This document shows, in pieces, positions 34,098 to 43,370 of a stretch of 64,000 nt of DNA; positions within the stretch are counted from its first letter, which is position 1; each line of letters starts with the position of its first letter. Source of the DNA: an uncultured Selenomonadales bacterium (GTDB lineage: Bacteria; Bacillota; Clostridia; Christensenellales; QALW01). Location: assembly GCA_905200615.1 (NCBI GenBank), contig CAJKLB010000002.1, forward strand, positions 1 to 64,000, in the 5' to 3' direction. A program made the translations under genes and the position numbers. The notes beneath the pieces were generated by a model. That model worked only from the letters and a program-made list of their open reading frames with translations, ran no database searches and was not told the origin of the DNA.

Positions 34098-35765
34098 TTA
34101 GAATAAACCTTGAATTTTTCCGGTTTCATCTACGTCAATTTGTTGGGCCGCCGGTATTTTGGGAAGCCCCGGCATGGTCATAATATCGCCGGTAAGCACT
34201 ACCAGAAAACCCGCTCCGGCCGAAATTTTTACACTGCGTACCGTAACGGTAAAATTTTCAGGGGCACCCGGTAAAAGCGCGTTATCGGAAAAGCTATATT
34301 GCGTTTTTGCAATACATATTGGCAAATGCGCATAGCCCAGCTTCGTAAGCGTGGCAATTTGTTTTTGTGCCTGCGGAGAAAGATTGATTCCGCTGCCGCC
34401 GTAAATCTTTTTGACGATAGCTTCAATTTTTTGCTCAATGGTTCCCTGCAGTTCATAGGCAAAAGAAAAATTATTGGGTTCCTCACAAAGACGAACTACT
34501 TCATGAGCCAATTCTTCACCGCCTCGGCTGCCTTGAGCCCATACATTGGAAAGAATGGTGTTTACATTCAGTGCCCTGCATTGTTTTATAATTTGTTCTA
34601 TTTCACGCTGTGTATCGGTAGGAAATTGATTGACTGCTACCACCAGGGGCAGGTGATAAACATTTTTTATATTGGAAATATGGCGTAAAAGATTAGGCAG
34701 GCCTCGGTTCAGAGCGTTAAGATCCTCTTTATCCAAAGCCTCTTTTGATAAACCGCCATGCATTTTCAGCGCGCGAACCGTTGCCACAAGGACTACTGCT
34801 GAAGGGGTTAATCCGGCATGCCGGCACTTAATATCCAAAAATTTCTCAGCACCCAGATCAGCGCCGAAGCCGGCCTCGGTAACCGTATAGTCTGCAACAT
34901 GCATAGCCATTTTGGTAGCCAGTACGGAATTGCAGCCGTGGGCAATATTGGCAAAAGGACCGCCGTGAACAAATGCCGGCGTACCCTCCAGAGTTTGTAC
35001 CAAATTCGGGTTCAGCGCGTCCTTTAACAGCGCGCACATTGCTCCTTCCGCATGAAGATCTCCCGCGGTAACAGGTTCGTCGTTATAGGTGTACCCTACG
35101 ATGATACGGGAAAGGCGCTTTTTTAAATCTGAAACGGACTCAGCAAGACAAAATACCGCCATAATTTCGGAAGCGGCGGTAATATCAAAACCATCCTCAC
35201 GCGGCGTACCGTTCACTCTGCCGCCTAATCCGTCGGTGATAAAGCGGAGTTGCCGGTCATTCATATCCATACATCGCCGCCACGTAATTCTGCGTGGATC
35301 AATATTCAGGTTGTTTCCTTGATAGATATGGTTGTCTACCATCGCTGCCAGTAAATTATTGGCAGCGGCTATCGCATGAAAATCTCCTGTAAAGTGCAGA
35401 TTAATGTCCTCCATGGGAACAATCTGCGCGTATCCTCCTCCGGCAGCACCGCCTTTGATACCAAAAACCGGTCCCAAAGAGGGTTCACGCAGCGCTGCTA
35501 CTGCCTGCTTGCCGATGCGCCGCAGAGCATCGGTAAGGCCGATACTGGTGGTCGTTTTTCCCTCGCCCGCAGGGGTAGGCGTAATGGCGGTTACCAATAT
35601 CAGTTTTCCGGCGCGCGCTGGTGTTTCTTTCAGCAGAGCAAGGTCAATCTTTGCCTTGTATTTTCCGTAATGTTCAATATATTTTTCATCAATTCCCGCC
35701 GCTTGCGCAATTTCGCTGATAGGGTGCATTTTTATCGATTGTGCAATTTCAATATCACTTTTCAT
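34098..35765 (-). CDS. fhs: Formate-tetrahydrofolate ligase
   Basis: This 555-residue enzyme joins formate to tetrahydrofolate using ATP, feeding one-carbon metabolism in acetogens and purine fermenters. The P-loop-like motif TPTPAGEGKTTT (about residues 63-74), REPSLGPVFGIKGGAAGGGY and ITWRRCMDMNDRQLR identify the family. The ATG at 35765 has AAGGATAT upstream and gives the normal N-terminus MKSDIEIAQ. It is a single-gene unit. Confidence 0.97.
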   Translation of the reverse strand: MKSDIEIAQSIKMHPISEIAQAAGIDEKYIEHYGKYKAKIDLALLKETPARAGKLILVTAITPTPAGEGKTTTSIGLTDALRRIGKQAVAALREPSLGPVFGIKGGAAGGGYAQIVPMEDINLHFTGDFHAIAAANNLLAAMVDNHIYQGNNLNIDPRRITWRRCMDMNDRQLRFITDGLGGRVNGTPREDGFDITAASEIMAVFCLAESVSDLKKRLSRIIVGYTYNDEPVTAGDLHAEGAMCALLKDALNPNLVQTLEGTPAFVHGGPFANIAHGCNSVLATKMAMHVADYTVTEAGFGADLGAEKFLDIKCRHAGLTPSAVVLVATVRALKMHGGLSKEALDKEDLNALNRGLPNLLRHISNIKNVYHLPLVVAVNQFPTDTQREIEQIIKQCRALNVNTILSNVWAQGSRGGEELAHEVVRLCEEPNNFSFAYELQGTIEQKIEAIVKKIYGGSGINLSPQAQKQIATLTKLGYAHLPICIAKTQYSFSDNALLPGAPENFTVTVRSVKISAGAGFLVVLTGDIMTMPGLPKIPAAQQIDVDETGKIQGLF

Positions 35766-35812
35766 TTTGCGTATATCCTTACTGTAAAACAAACATAAAA
35801 TAAATTTGTTCT

Positions 35813-35821
35813 ATTATATCA
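35813..35821 (-). promoter_or_regulatory. Extended -10 promoter of fhs
   Basis: On the minus strand TGA-TATAAT is read about 48 bases before the fhs start. The -35 region is weak. Confidence 0.5.
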
Positions 35822-36154
35822 TGAAAGTAAAAAAAACACTATTGAATTTTTACATGCAAAAATACGGCGTACAAAACAGGAATCGATGTTTTAATATGCC
35901 AAATAGGCAGAACTGCTGATACCCGGGAATATTTGCTGACGCAATCGGAAAGGTTAAAACGGATGTTTTACTTTGCGTATAAACAAAATGAGATTGCGAA
36001 GCCGGTATATGGGCAGTGTGCTTTAACCTATCGGATTCTTTTGTTCATGTGTTTTTTAATGATATCTTTTGGAAAAAATTTTATTTATATATATTCGAAA
36101 AAGAATTACAATACTTTTATAGCATATCCCTAAAGGACTTTTATTTCGGCATCG

Positions 36155-36183
36155 TTGCTCTTTCATTATAATCATGCTATAAT
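36155..36183 (+). promoter_or_regulatory. Promoter of bceRS
   Basis: TTGCTC, a 17-base spacer and TATAAT with an upstream TG are read, 50 bases before the start codon. Confidence 0.65.
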
Positions 36184-36232
36184 GATAAAAAACGCGGCAG
36201 AACAGTGCTTTGCGGAAAAAAAGGATATTTTT

Positions 36233-36913
36233 ATGTATAAAATTATGATTATAGAAGATGACCTTTCCATGGCTCAGGCAATGAAAAAGCAGATAGAGGC
36301 ATGGGAAAATCAGGCCGAATACGTAACGGATTTTCAAAATATTATTCCTTTTTTTGTACGTTTTAATCCGGATTTGGTGTTAGTTGATATCATGCTGCCT
36401 TTTTATAATGGTTATTACTGGTGCAGTGAATTGAGAAAAATTTCCGATATCCCTATTATGTTTATTTCATCAGCATCGGATAATATGAATATTGTGATGG
36501 CCGTGAATATGGGCGGGGATGATTTTATTGCCAAGCCGTTTGATGTCAATGTACTTATGGCGAAAATACAGGCATTGCTTCGGCGCAGTTATGATATGGC
36601 CGGAAAAATTCCTGTTTTGGAATATAAAGGAGCGGTACTGAATTTAAATGATACCAGTGTTACTTATCAGGGGAAAAAACTGGAGCTGAGTAAAAATGAA
36701 TTTCGTATTTTGAAAACGTTAATGGAAAACAGAGGAAAGATTGTAAGCCGGGATACTTTAATGATACGGTTATGGGAAACAGATTGTTATGTGGAAGAAA
36801 ATACATTGAACGTAAACATGGCCAGACTGCGTAAAAAATTGGAGGGAATTGGCCTTAAAAATTTTATATCTACCAAGACCGGCGTGGGATATATTGTCGG
36901 CGGGGAGCAGTAA
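36233..36913 (+). CDS. bceR: Response regulator, BceR-like (OmpR family)
   Basis: This 226-residue protein has a receiver domain (about 1-118) with acidic pocket EDD at 8-10 and phosphoacceptor Asp 52 (VLVDIMLPF), and an OmpR-type winged helix (about 130-226; LSKNEFRILKTLMENRG). The Bce subgroup regulates peptide-antibiotic transporters. The ATG at 36233 follows AAGGATATT; longer forms upstream lack support. Its stop abuts the sensor kinase start. Confidence 0.88.
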   Translation: MYKIMIIEDDLSMAQAMKKQIEAWENQAEYVTDFQNIIPFFVRFNPDLVLVDIMLPFYNGYYWCSELRKISDIPIMFISSASDNMNIVMAVNMGGDDFIAKPFDVNVLMAKIQALLRRSYDMAGKIPVLEYKGAVLNLNDTSVTYQGKKLELSKNEFRILKTLMENRGKIVSRDTLMIRLWETDCYVEENTLNVNMARLRKKLEGIGLKNFISTKTGVGYIVGGEQ

Positions 36914-37903
36914 ATGAAAAGAAATTTGCTAAACTATCTGCGGCATTGCCGCGGATTTCTTCTTTGGGGCGTGGTTTGCACGCTTATCTTCTTTTCTTTG
37001 TTTTTTCTTTATGGTGTTGATTTAAAAGCCGTATGGTATCCTATGCTTTTGTGTACGGTGTTTTCGCTGGCGTTCTTTTTCCTCGGATTTTTTCGGTTTG
37101 TAAAAAAGCATGAACAATTGGAAAGCTTAAAAAATAATATTTCTATTCTTGCTGAAAAAATGCCTGAAACACGGGAGTTGATTGAACAGGATTATACGGC
37201 GTTGATTGAATGCCTGGGAAGGGAAAACCGACAAAAGCTTACCTGGTACCGTCAGCAGAAAAAAGAAAAAGAAGAATATTACGCGGCATGGATGCATCAG
37301 ATTAAAGCGCCTATTGCCGTAATGCACTTGATTTTGCAGGCAAAGGATACTCAGGAGAATCGAGAACTGCTTTCAGAATTGTTTCGTATTGAACAGTATG
37401 TAGAAATGGCACTGTATTATATTCGCTTAGAGGAGGATGCTTCCGATTTGGTGTTGAAGGAGTATCCGCTGGATCCGATTATCCGTGCGGCAATACGTAA
37501 GTACGCGGCGCAGTTTGTGCATCGGCGGATTGCTTTGGAATATCATGGAACTCAGGCGGCGGCCTTGACCGATGAAAAATGGCTGTCTTTCATCATTGAA
37601 CAGCTGCTTTCCAATGCTGTAAAATATACGAAAAAAGGAAGTGTTACAATCTGGACGGAGAATACGGTTTTAAAAATAGCCGATACCGGCATTGGAATAG
37701 CCGCGGAGGATATTCCCAGAATTTTTGAAAAAGGTTTTACCGGCTACAACGGCCGGGCGGATAAAAAGTCTACGGGAATCGGTCTGTATCTTGTAAAAAA
37801 GGCGGCCGATAAATTGGGACATTGTGTAACAGTAGAGTCCGTTCAAAATAAAGGTACGGTGTTTACCATTGATATGACGCCGCACTTTATAGAAATTGAG
37901 TAA
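36914..37903 (+). CDS. bceS: Sensor histidine kinase, BceS-like intramembrane-sensing
   Basis: This 329-residue kinase has two N-terminal helices (about 14-34 and 42-62) with almost no extracellular loop, as in the BceS family. The phosphoacceptor is His 128 in MHQIKAPIAVM, and the ATPase lobe carries the N box (IIEQLLSNAVKYTKKG), G1 (IADTGIGI) and G2 (STGIGLYLVKK). Such kinases do not sense the antibiotic themselves; they are activated by the BceAB-type transporter, whose genes follow here. Confidence 0.88.
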   Translation: MKRNLLNYLRHCRGFLLWGVVCTLIFFSLFFLYGVDLKAVWYPMLLCTVFSLAFFFLGFFRFVKKHEQLESLKNNISILAEKMPETRELIEQDYTALIECLGRENRQKLTWYRQQKKEKEEYYAAWMHQIKAPIAVMHLILQAKDTQENRELLSELFRIEQYVEMALYYIRLEEDASDLVLKEYPLDPIIRAAIRKYAAQFVHRRIALEYHGTQAAALTDEKWLSFIIEQLLSNAVKYTKKGSVTIWTENTVLKIADTGIGIAAEDIPRIFEKGFTGYNGRADKKSTGIGLYLVKKAADKLGHCVTVESVQNKGTVFTIDMTPHFIEIE

Positions 37904-37913
37904 TTTTTTAAAA

Positions 37914-37927
37914 TTACAACAATGTCA
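37914..37927 (+). promoter_or_regulatory. Candidate BceR binding site
   Basis: TTACA-ACAA-TGTCA matches the BceR-type consensus that I recall as TNACA-N4-TGTAA with one mismatch. It lies about 50 bases before the bceAB -10 element. Confidence 0.5.
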
Positions 37928-37978
37928 CTTTTCGGCGGCGATTTGTAAGCCGGTTGAATTTTTGCTCCTTGAATTTGA

Positions 37979-37987
37979 TGGTATACT
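37979..37987 (+). promoter_or_regulatory. Promoter of bceAB
   Basis: TGG-TATACT is an extended -10 element 31 bases before the bceA start. No strong -35 is seen, as expected for an activated promoter. Confidence 0.55.
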
Positions 37988-38017
37988 AAGCAAAAATAAA
38001 GCGGAGGTCAATCAAAC

Positions 38018-38782
38018 ATGGCGATTTTAGAAGTAAAAAGCCTGAAAAAGATTTATACCACCAGATTCGGAGGAAATCAGGTTCAGGCACTTTCGGAAGT
38101 TTCCTTTTCGGTTGAAGAAGGAGAATATGTGGCGATTATGGGGGAATCCGGAAGCGGAAAGACAACGCTGCTGAATATTTTAGCCGCATTGGATAAACCC
38201 ACGGAGGGTGAGGTTATCCTTGGGGGAAGGTCGCTTTCCAATATTAGAGAGAAGGAGATTGCTTCTTTTCGAAGAGATAATTTAGGTTTTGTATTTCAGG
38301 AATTTAATCTTCTGGATACGTTTACCCTGCAGGATAATATTTTTCTTCCTTTGGTGCTGGCGGGAAAATCTTATGAAGAAATGAACCGTTATTTGCGGCC
38401 GATTGCTGCGAAACTGGGAATTTCCGAATTAATGAAAAAATATCCGTATGAGGTTTCCGGCGGGCAGAAGCAGAGGGCGGCCGTTGCTCGAGCGCTGATT
38501 ACGAATCCAAAGCTGATTTTAGCCGACGAGCCTACGGGCGCATTGGATTCCAAATCTACCGATGAGCTTTTAAAGCTGTTTTCCGAAATTAATTATGACG
38601 GACAAACGATTTTGATGGTGACTCACTCAGTAAAAGCCGCCAGCCATGCGGGACGGGTGTTGTTTATCAAGGACGGTCGGGTATTCCACCAAATTTATCG
38701 GGGGAACGCCAGTAACCAAGAGCTTTATCAAAAGATATCCGATACGCTTACCATTCTGGCGACAGGCGGTGAAAAGCAATGA
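38018..38782 (+). CDS. bceA: ABC transporter ATPase, BceA-like
   Basis: This 254-residue ATPase has Walker A GESGSGKTT, Q-loop FQEFNLL, signature VSGGQKQR and Walker B LILADEPTGALD. MacB/BceA-type ATPases pair with a FtsX-like permease and protect against peptide antibiotics. GGAGGTCAA precedes the ATG. It overlaps the permease gene by four bases and sits directly behind the BceRS genes. Confidence 0.92.
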   Translation: MAILEVKSLKKIYTTRFGGNQVQALSEVSFSVEEGEYVAIMGESGSGKTTLLNILAALDKPTEGEVILGGRSLSNIREKEIASFRRDNLGFVFQEFNLLDTFTLQDNIFLPLVLAGKSYEEMNRYLRPIAAKLGISELMKKYPYEVSGGQKQRAAVARALITNPKLILADEPTGALDSKSTDELLKLFSEINYDGQTILMVTHSVKAASHAGRVLFIKDGRVFHQIYRGNASNQELYQKISDTLTILATGGEKQ

Positions 38783-40803
38783 AACCGGCATTTTATTCGC
38801 GTTTAGCCTGCGGCGGGATCTTAAAAAACCGAAAAACATATCTTCCTTATATTATTACCTGTATTATTATGGTGATGGTTCATTATATCGTTTCCTTTCT
38901 TACCGTTGATGAGAATATTGCGCGTATGCGTGGGGGAGATATTCTGCAAAGTTATTTTGGATTTGGAATTTACGTAATCGGATTGTTTTCTTTGATATTT
39001 TTGTTTTATACCAATTCTTTTTTGATTCGCAGAAGAAAAAAGGAATTCGGCCTTTATAATGTTCTGGGAATGAATAAATGCAATATTTTAAAAATTCTGC
39101 TTTGGGAAAGCGGTATTGTAGCGGGAATTTCTCTTTTAGGGGGACTTTCTCTTGGCGTACTGCTTTCAAAAGCCGCTGAGCTTTTGATGATGAAGATGCT
39201 TGGCTGGAGCGTAACGTTTCATTTCGCGGTATCACTGCGCGCGGCCTGGGGCACAGCTGCTTTATTTTTGATTATTTTTTTCTTGATTTTGCTGAATTCT
39301 TTGCGTCAGATACAGTTGTCCAAGCCTATAGAGCTGATAAAAAGCGAAACGGTAGGCGAAAAACCACCTAAGGCAAATTGGCTGGGCGCGGTATTGGGAA
39401 TACTTCTGCTTAGCGTTGCCTATTATATTGCCGTTGTTATTGATGATCCTGTAAATGCTCTTGTCTTTTTCTTCATTGCGGTAATTTTAGTTATTATCGC
39501 TACGTATTTACTGTTTATATCCGGTTCGGTAACTTTGTGCCGCTTTTTGCAGAAAATCAAACGGTATTATTATAAAACCAATCATTTTGTTTCGGTTTCT
39601 TCCATGGTATACCGCATGAAAAAAAACGGCGCCGGATTAGCCTCCATTTGCATTTTATGTACCATGGTTCTGGTCATTCTTTCGTCTACTACTTGTTTAT
39701 ATGTGGGAATAGACAGCAGCCTTCAAAAAAGATATCCTAGAGATATTACTTTGCGGCTGTATGGGGATGGACAAGAGGAGACGGAGGCGGTTCATACGGA
39801 AATAGAAAAAATACTCGCACAGAACGGACAATCGCCGGAAAACAGCGTAGCATACCGTTTTTTACCCGTGGGCGCGTATCTTGCGGAAGATGAGGTAATT
39901 TTTGACCGTGACCGTGTGAACAACAATGATTATACAAAAGTTCGGGAACTGTTTTTTTTAACGATAGAGGAATATAACCGTGTAATGCATACGGATATAA
40001 AACTGGAAGAACAGGAGATTTTGCTTTATTGTACGCGTACGGATTATACGTATGATACCATCGCTTTTGAAGGATGTGGCCGGTACGCGGTAAAAAAGAC
40101 GGATTCTTTTAAGGAAAGCGGTTTTAATGCAGGAGATATTGTTTCCAGCTTTTATATTTTTGCTTCGGAAAATACCGTTGAAAAAATTTATCAGGCACAG
40201 AAGACAGCTTATGAATTGAATGCTTCTGAAATTCAGTATTACTATGGTTTTGATTTATCCTGTAATGACGATACACAGAGGGAAATAAAGAATCAGATTG
40301 CTGAGGAAATAGAAAAATTACAAGAAAAAGCGAAACAGCAAAACATTTTGTTTCCCGGGTATTCAATCGCCTCTTTAGCGGAAAAAACCGATGAGGCATT
40401 GGCACTGAACGGCGGGTTCTTCTTTTTAGGGCTTTTTTTAGGCGGCGTGTTTATTGTTGCCGCGGTAATGATTATTTATTATAAACAAATTACCGAGGGA
40501 TATGAGGATCAGCAAAGGTTTGATATTTTACAGAAGGTGGGGATGACCGGAGAGGAGATCCGAAGCAGTATTAACTCTCAAGTTCTTACCGTGTTCTTTT
40601 TACCGTTGATTGCGGCAGGGATTCATGTGGCGTTTGCCTTTAAAATGATTTCACAGCTGATGCTGTTGTTTGGTATTACCAATACAACGCTGCTGGCCAT
40701 TATCACGGCCGCATGCTTTGCTGTATTTGCTGTGTTTTATATCATTGTGTATCTGATTACTTCCCGAAGCTATTATTATATTGTGCGCAGGAAAGAAGTC
40801 TGA
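38779..40803 (+). CDS. bceB: FtsX-like permease, BceB-like
   Basis: This 674-residue permease has the BceB layout of ten helices, with a large extracellular domain (about 315-535) between helices 7 and 8. Early RRRKKEFGLYNVLGMNK and the late FDILQKVGMTGEEIR blocks mark FtsX domains. BceAB-type transporters free lipid-cycle intermediates from bacitracin-like or cationic peptides and signal flux to BceS. The peptide specificity cannot be told from sequence. Confidence 0.9.
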   Translation: MKPAFYSRLACGGILKNRKTYLPYIITCIIMVMVHYIVSFLTVDENIARMRGGDILQSYFGFGIYVIGLFSLIFLFYTNSFLIRRRKKEFGLYNVLGMNKCNILKILLWESGIVAGISLLGGLSLGVLLSKAAELLMMKMLGWSVTFHFAVSLRAAWGTAALFLIIFFLILLNSLRQIQLSKPIELIKSETVGEKPPKANWLGAVLGILLLSVAYYIAVVIDDPVNALVFFFIAVILVIIATYLLFISGSVTLCRFLQKIKRYYYKTNHFVSVSSMVYRMKKNGAGLASICILCTMVLVILSSTTCLYVGIDSSLQKRYPRDITLRLYGDGQEETEAVHTEIEKILAQNGQSPENSVAYRFLPVGAYLAEDEVIFDRDRVNNNDYTKVRELFFLTIEEYNRVMHTDIKLEEQEILLYCTRTDYTYDTIAFEGCGRYAVKKTDSFKESGFNAGDIVSSFYIFASENTVEKIYQAQKTAYELNASEIQYYYGFDLSCNDDTQREIKNQIAEEIEKLQEKAKQQNILFPGYSIASLAEKTDEALALNGGFFFLGLFLGGVFIVAAVMIIYYKQITEGYEDQQRFDILQKVGMTGEEIRSSINSQVLTVFFLPLIAAGIHVAFAFKMISQLMLLFGITNTTLLAIITAACFAVFAVFYIIVYLITSRSYYYIVRRKEV

Positions 40804-41157
40804 ACTGAAAGAGGAAGATCCGTCTGTGTTTTTCCCGGATAAAAATTTGGGCAGTTTTATTCTCAGAACAAAAATGAAACCCTGTCTTCTGAAGTGAAAA
40901 CAGGGCTTTTTTGCAAATTGAGATTTTCCTCTAAAAACAGAAACGCCTTTTTTGAGCCTCTTCATCAAAGGAATCGTTAAAAGAGAGAACACATTACATT
41001 CTTCGTTTTACTGCTTATGAATGTTGTAAACGCGATATTATTACTGTAGGTTTGACACTTCGATAAATGTATCATCTCATATCACGGAATAAAGTGATAC
41101 TGTTTTATATAAAAACCGTTGCTGCAGAACTAAATGAGTGTTTATAAAATTTTGTGA
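40804..41157. other. Intergenic region after bceB
   Basis: It contains the terminator at 40878-40912. No gene or clear RNA is seen in the remaining bases before the convergent glycosidase gene. Confidence 0.55.
40878..40912 (+). terminator. Terminator of bceAB
   Basis: CCCTGT/ACAGGG with a 14-base interval is followed by a run of six T residues. Confidence 0.75.
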
Positions 41158-42906
41158 TTATGATTGCTTAAATTCTGAAAAACGTATCAGCGCTTCAATA
41201 TTGATACCGCTTTCCCATGGGCGGCAGCGCGTATTGAAGGCAACGCCGTTTTTATAGTATTCAACCCAAGCACCAGCTTCGTCCAGCAGATTGAGAATAT
41301 AATCATAAATCTCTTGGGCCATGGGATCTTCCAGCTTGAGCAGCGCCATCAGAAAAAATCCGTAGGAATATCCAACTTCCCCTGCCTCCAAACCGGAAAT
41401 TACACCATGCCGATGAAAATTCTCTTTCAGCGGCTGTACCATGCTGCGTATCACCTGCAGGGGAACACAATCCGCGTCGATATAAACCGGCGCAAGAGAA
41501 ACGGCGGGCAGTAAAAAACGTTGGGGGATACGCCGGTCAAGCTTTGCTTGTGTCAGGCATCTTTCACAGCAGTAGCGGCCGTGAGCGTTCTTTAAAGTCT
41601 TTCCGAAAGATCCGCAGCCCTCGCATACGCCGTTACGGGTCGGCGGATATTCTTCCGGAGACATTCTGGCAGGATTATTGGTATAAAGCTGTTCTTTTTC
41701 AATAAAATTGGAACTGAAATTTTGAAATATCTGAGTATAGAGCTGCTGCAGCTCATGATCTGCAAAAACGGTCAGATAGTGCCTTAAAGCGGTTAAAAAC
41801 AGCATGGTGGCTTCTGCGCTGCCGTCATAAATTGTATCGCGCGGAAGCATTCCTCCGGCAATATAGGTTTCATCACCGTTAAACGGAAGCATATCGTTCT
41901 TCAGTTGTTCCTTTTGCTTTTGTATGGCCCAGCGGATCAGCGGGAGCATATCGCGCAAAAAGATTTCGTCCTGTGTTTCTTCGTAGATCTGAAAGGCCAG
42001 CAGAACCAAGTAGCCCGTAATTTCAACGGCATCATTCTCGTGAATGTGGAACACACGGTGATCGCCGATACTCTGGGCATTGTGTATTTCACCTTTCTCA
42101 TCAAATATCTTTTTATAATAGTACATGATAGCCTTTGCTTCCTGTAAAAATCCCATTGCTATCAGTCCTCTTGCGGTGCCGTATTGATCGCGTACGTAGG
42201 CAAGGTGATAATTATACCCGGCCAATACACCGCCGTCCTCCCCTTGCTGGGCTTTGATCAGCACGGCAATATTCTCGCATACGTCTTTTAATGCGGGGGG
42301 AAAGGGTTTCATTTGTTTCAGATATTGTTTCCACGTTTGCTCTGTACGGGATTGAACCGCTGTAAAGCCGCAAGTCAGGGCGTCCTGAATGCCCTTTTCT
42401 GTTTCGCCGAAAAGAATATAGGAAGTACCGGGGAACACCTCAATGACATATTCTTTTTCCTTTACTTGCTTTAAAACGCAGTTTACGCATTGAAATACGT
42501 TTTTAATATTGACGTTTACTTTATAAATATAGTAGTTATTTCCGTTTGGCGTACTGAGGCAGAGCGTATTTTCCTTTAAAACGGCTTCTTCTGTCTCTGC
42601 GAGAGAGAGAGTAAGCGTAAATGGCTGCGTTGCGGTAATTTTTCGTATAAAGCAATAGGTAACGCTGTCGGCAATATCGGTAAGTACGGCGCCGTTGTCT
42701 AATTGATGCTCCCAGGTGTTTGTGGCGGGAATTCGCCGAGAAACACAATGCTGTGCTCCGGAAGAAAGGGAAAAGCAAGTGCCTGCTGAGTAAGGATACC
42801 CAAAAGCTTGTAAAATTTCCGGACCGATTTCATAAACACAAATCCGACCGTTTCCTATTGCGTGAACCGCTCCGTTATCGGTGCTTTTATTCCAAATTCT
42901 TTCCAT
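41158..42906 (-). CDS. Six-hairpin glycosidase-like protein with zinc-ribbon insert
   Basis: This 582-residue protein has an N-terminal beta-sandwich-like part (about 1-190) and a helical repeat region (about 200-582) typical of (alpha/alpha)6 glycosidases, with GYNYHLAYVRDQYGTARGL, HIHENDAVEITGY and DGSAEATMLFL. It resembles GH15-like glucoamylase relatives; a catalytic pair could not be fixed. Four or five cysteines at about 422-452 (CEGCGSF then YCCERC) form a CxxC/CxxC zinc-ribbon-like insert not expected in this fold. The start at 42906 is chosen because AAGGAG lies eight bases upstream; ATG codons three and nine bases earlier are worse. No signal peptide, so cytoplasmic. Confidence 0.72.
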   Translation of the reverse strand: MERIWNKSTDNGAVHAIGNGRICVYEIGPEILQAFGYPYSAGTCFSLSSGAQHCVSRRIPATNTWEHQLDNGAVLTDIADSVTYCFIRKITATQPFTLTLSLAETEEAVLKENTLCLSTPNGNNYYIYKVNVNIKNVFQCVNCVLKQVKEKEYVIEVFPGTSYILFGETEKGIQDALTCGFTAVQSRTEQTWKQYLKQMKPFPPALKDVCENIAVLIKAQQGEDGGVLAGYNYHLAYVRDQYGTARGLIAMGFLQEAKAIMYYYKKIFDEKGEIHNAQSIGDHRVFHIHENDAVEITGYLVLLAFQIYEETQDEIFLRDMLPLIRWAIQKQKEQLKNDMLPFNGDETYIAGGMLPRDTIYDGSAEATMLFLTALRHYLTVFADHELQQLYTQIFQNFSSNFIEKEQLYTNNPARMSPEEYPPTRNGVCEGCGSFGKTLKNAHGRYCCERCLTQAKLDRRIPQRFLLPAVSLAPVYIDADCVPLQVIRSMVQPLKENFHRHGVISGLEAGEVGYSYGFFLMALLKLEDPMAQEIYDYILNLLDEAGAWVEYYKNGVAFNTRCRPWESGINIEALIRFSEFKQS

Positions 42907-42941
42907 TATCATCACTCCTTTTGTGTGGTTTGGATATTGTT

Positions 42942-42970
42942 ATTGTATCATTTCCGCAGGAACCGGGCAA
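42942..42970 (-). promoter_or_regulatory. Promoter of the glycosidase-like gene
   Basis: On the minus strand TTGCCC, a 17-base spacer and TGA-TACAAT are read. Confidence 0.55.
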
Positions 42971-43312
42971 TGCAGAATCTTTCTTTCTTAATGGACAAAA
43001 ACACTGTTTTTCGGTAAGAAAAGGAGGTATCCTTCCGTATTCGATGCCCGCTGTTCTTTTTATTATTTATAAGAAGGCTGTGTTTTTTCGAAAACGAATA
43101 GGGATTGTAAAAATAAAGAAGTTCAACAATTTTATAAAAATGAATAAATGAACACATAATAATAAAATAGATTGAATAGCATTTTTTGTTAGCTTTTCTC
43201 ATGACGGGTGAAAGAGAGGAAAGAATTTTCAGTTTGTATGAGCCCCAAAAAAGACAATCGGAAATTATTAAAAATTTTACAGCGGAAAACAAAAATTTTG
43301 ATGGCGATAAAA

Positions 43313-43353
43313 CAACATAAAAAAACCGTGAAATTCGGAAATTTGCACGGTTT
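43313..43353 (-). terminator. Terminator of yqeY
   Basis: On the minus strand AAACCGTG-(15)-CACGGTTT is followed by a T-run just after the yqeY stop codon. Confidence 0.8.
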
Positions 43354-43370
43354 CTAAAACGATAAAAAGC

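Larger units (their letters stand above)
35766..36232. other. Intergenic region between fhs and bceR
   Basis: This stretch holds the fhs promoter region (minus strand) and the bceR promoter (plus strand). An open frame at 35933-36133 has no ribosome binding site and no homology, so I do not call it a gene. Confidence 0.6.
42907..43370. other. Intergenic region between yqeY and the glycosidase gene
   Basis: This stretch holds the glycosidase promoter at one end and the yqeY terminator at the other. Nothing else is recognisable. Open frames here lack ribosome binding sites. Confidence 0.55.

Noticed and set aside
35933..36133. Open frame of 66 codons
   Set aside because: No ribosome binding site, no family features, and it overlaps the bceR promoter region.
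42720..43151. Open frame of 143 codons on the plus strand
   Set aside because: It runs antisense to the start of the glycosidase gene, lacks a ribosome binding site and has no recognisable family features.
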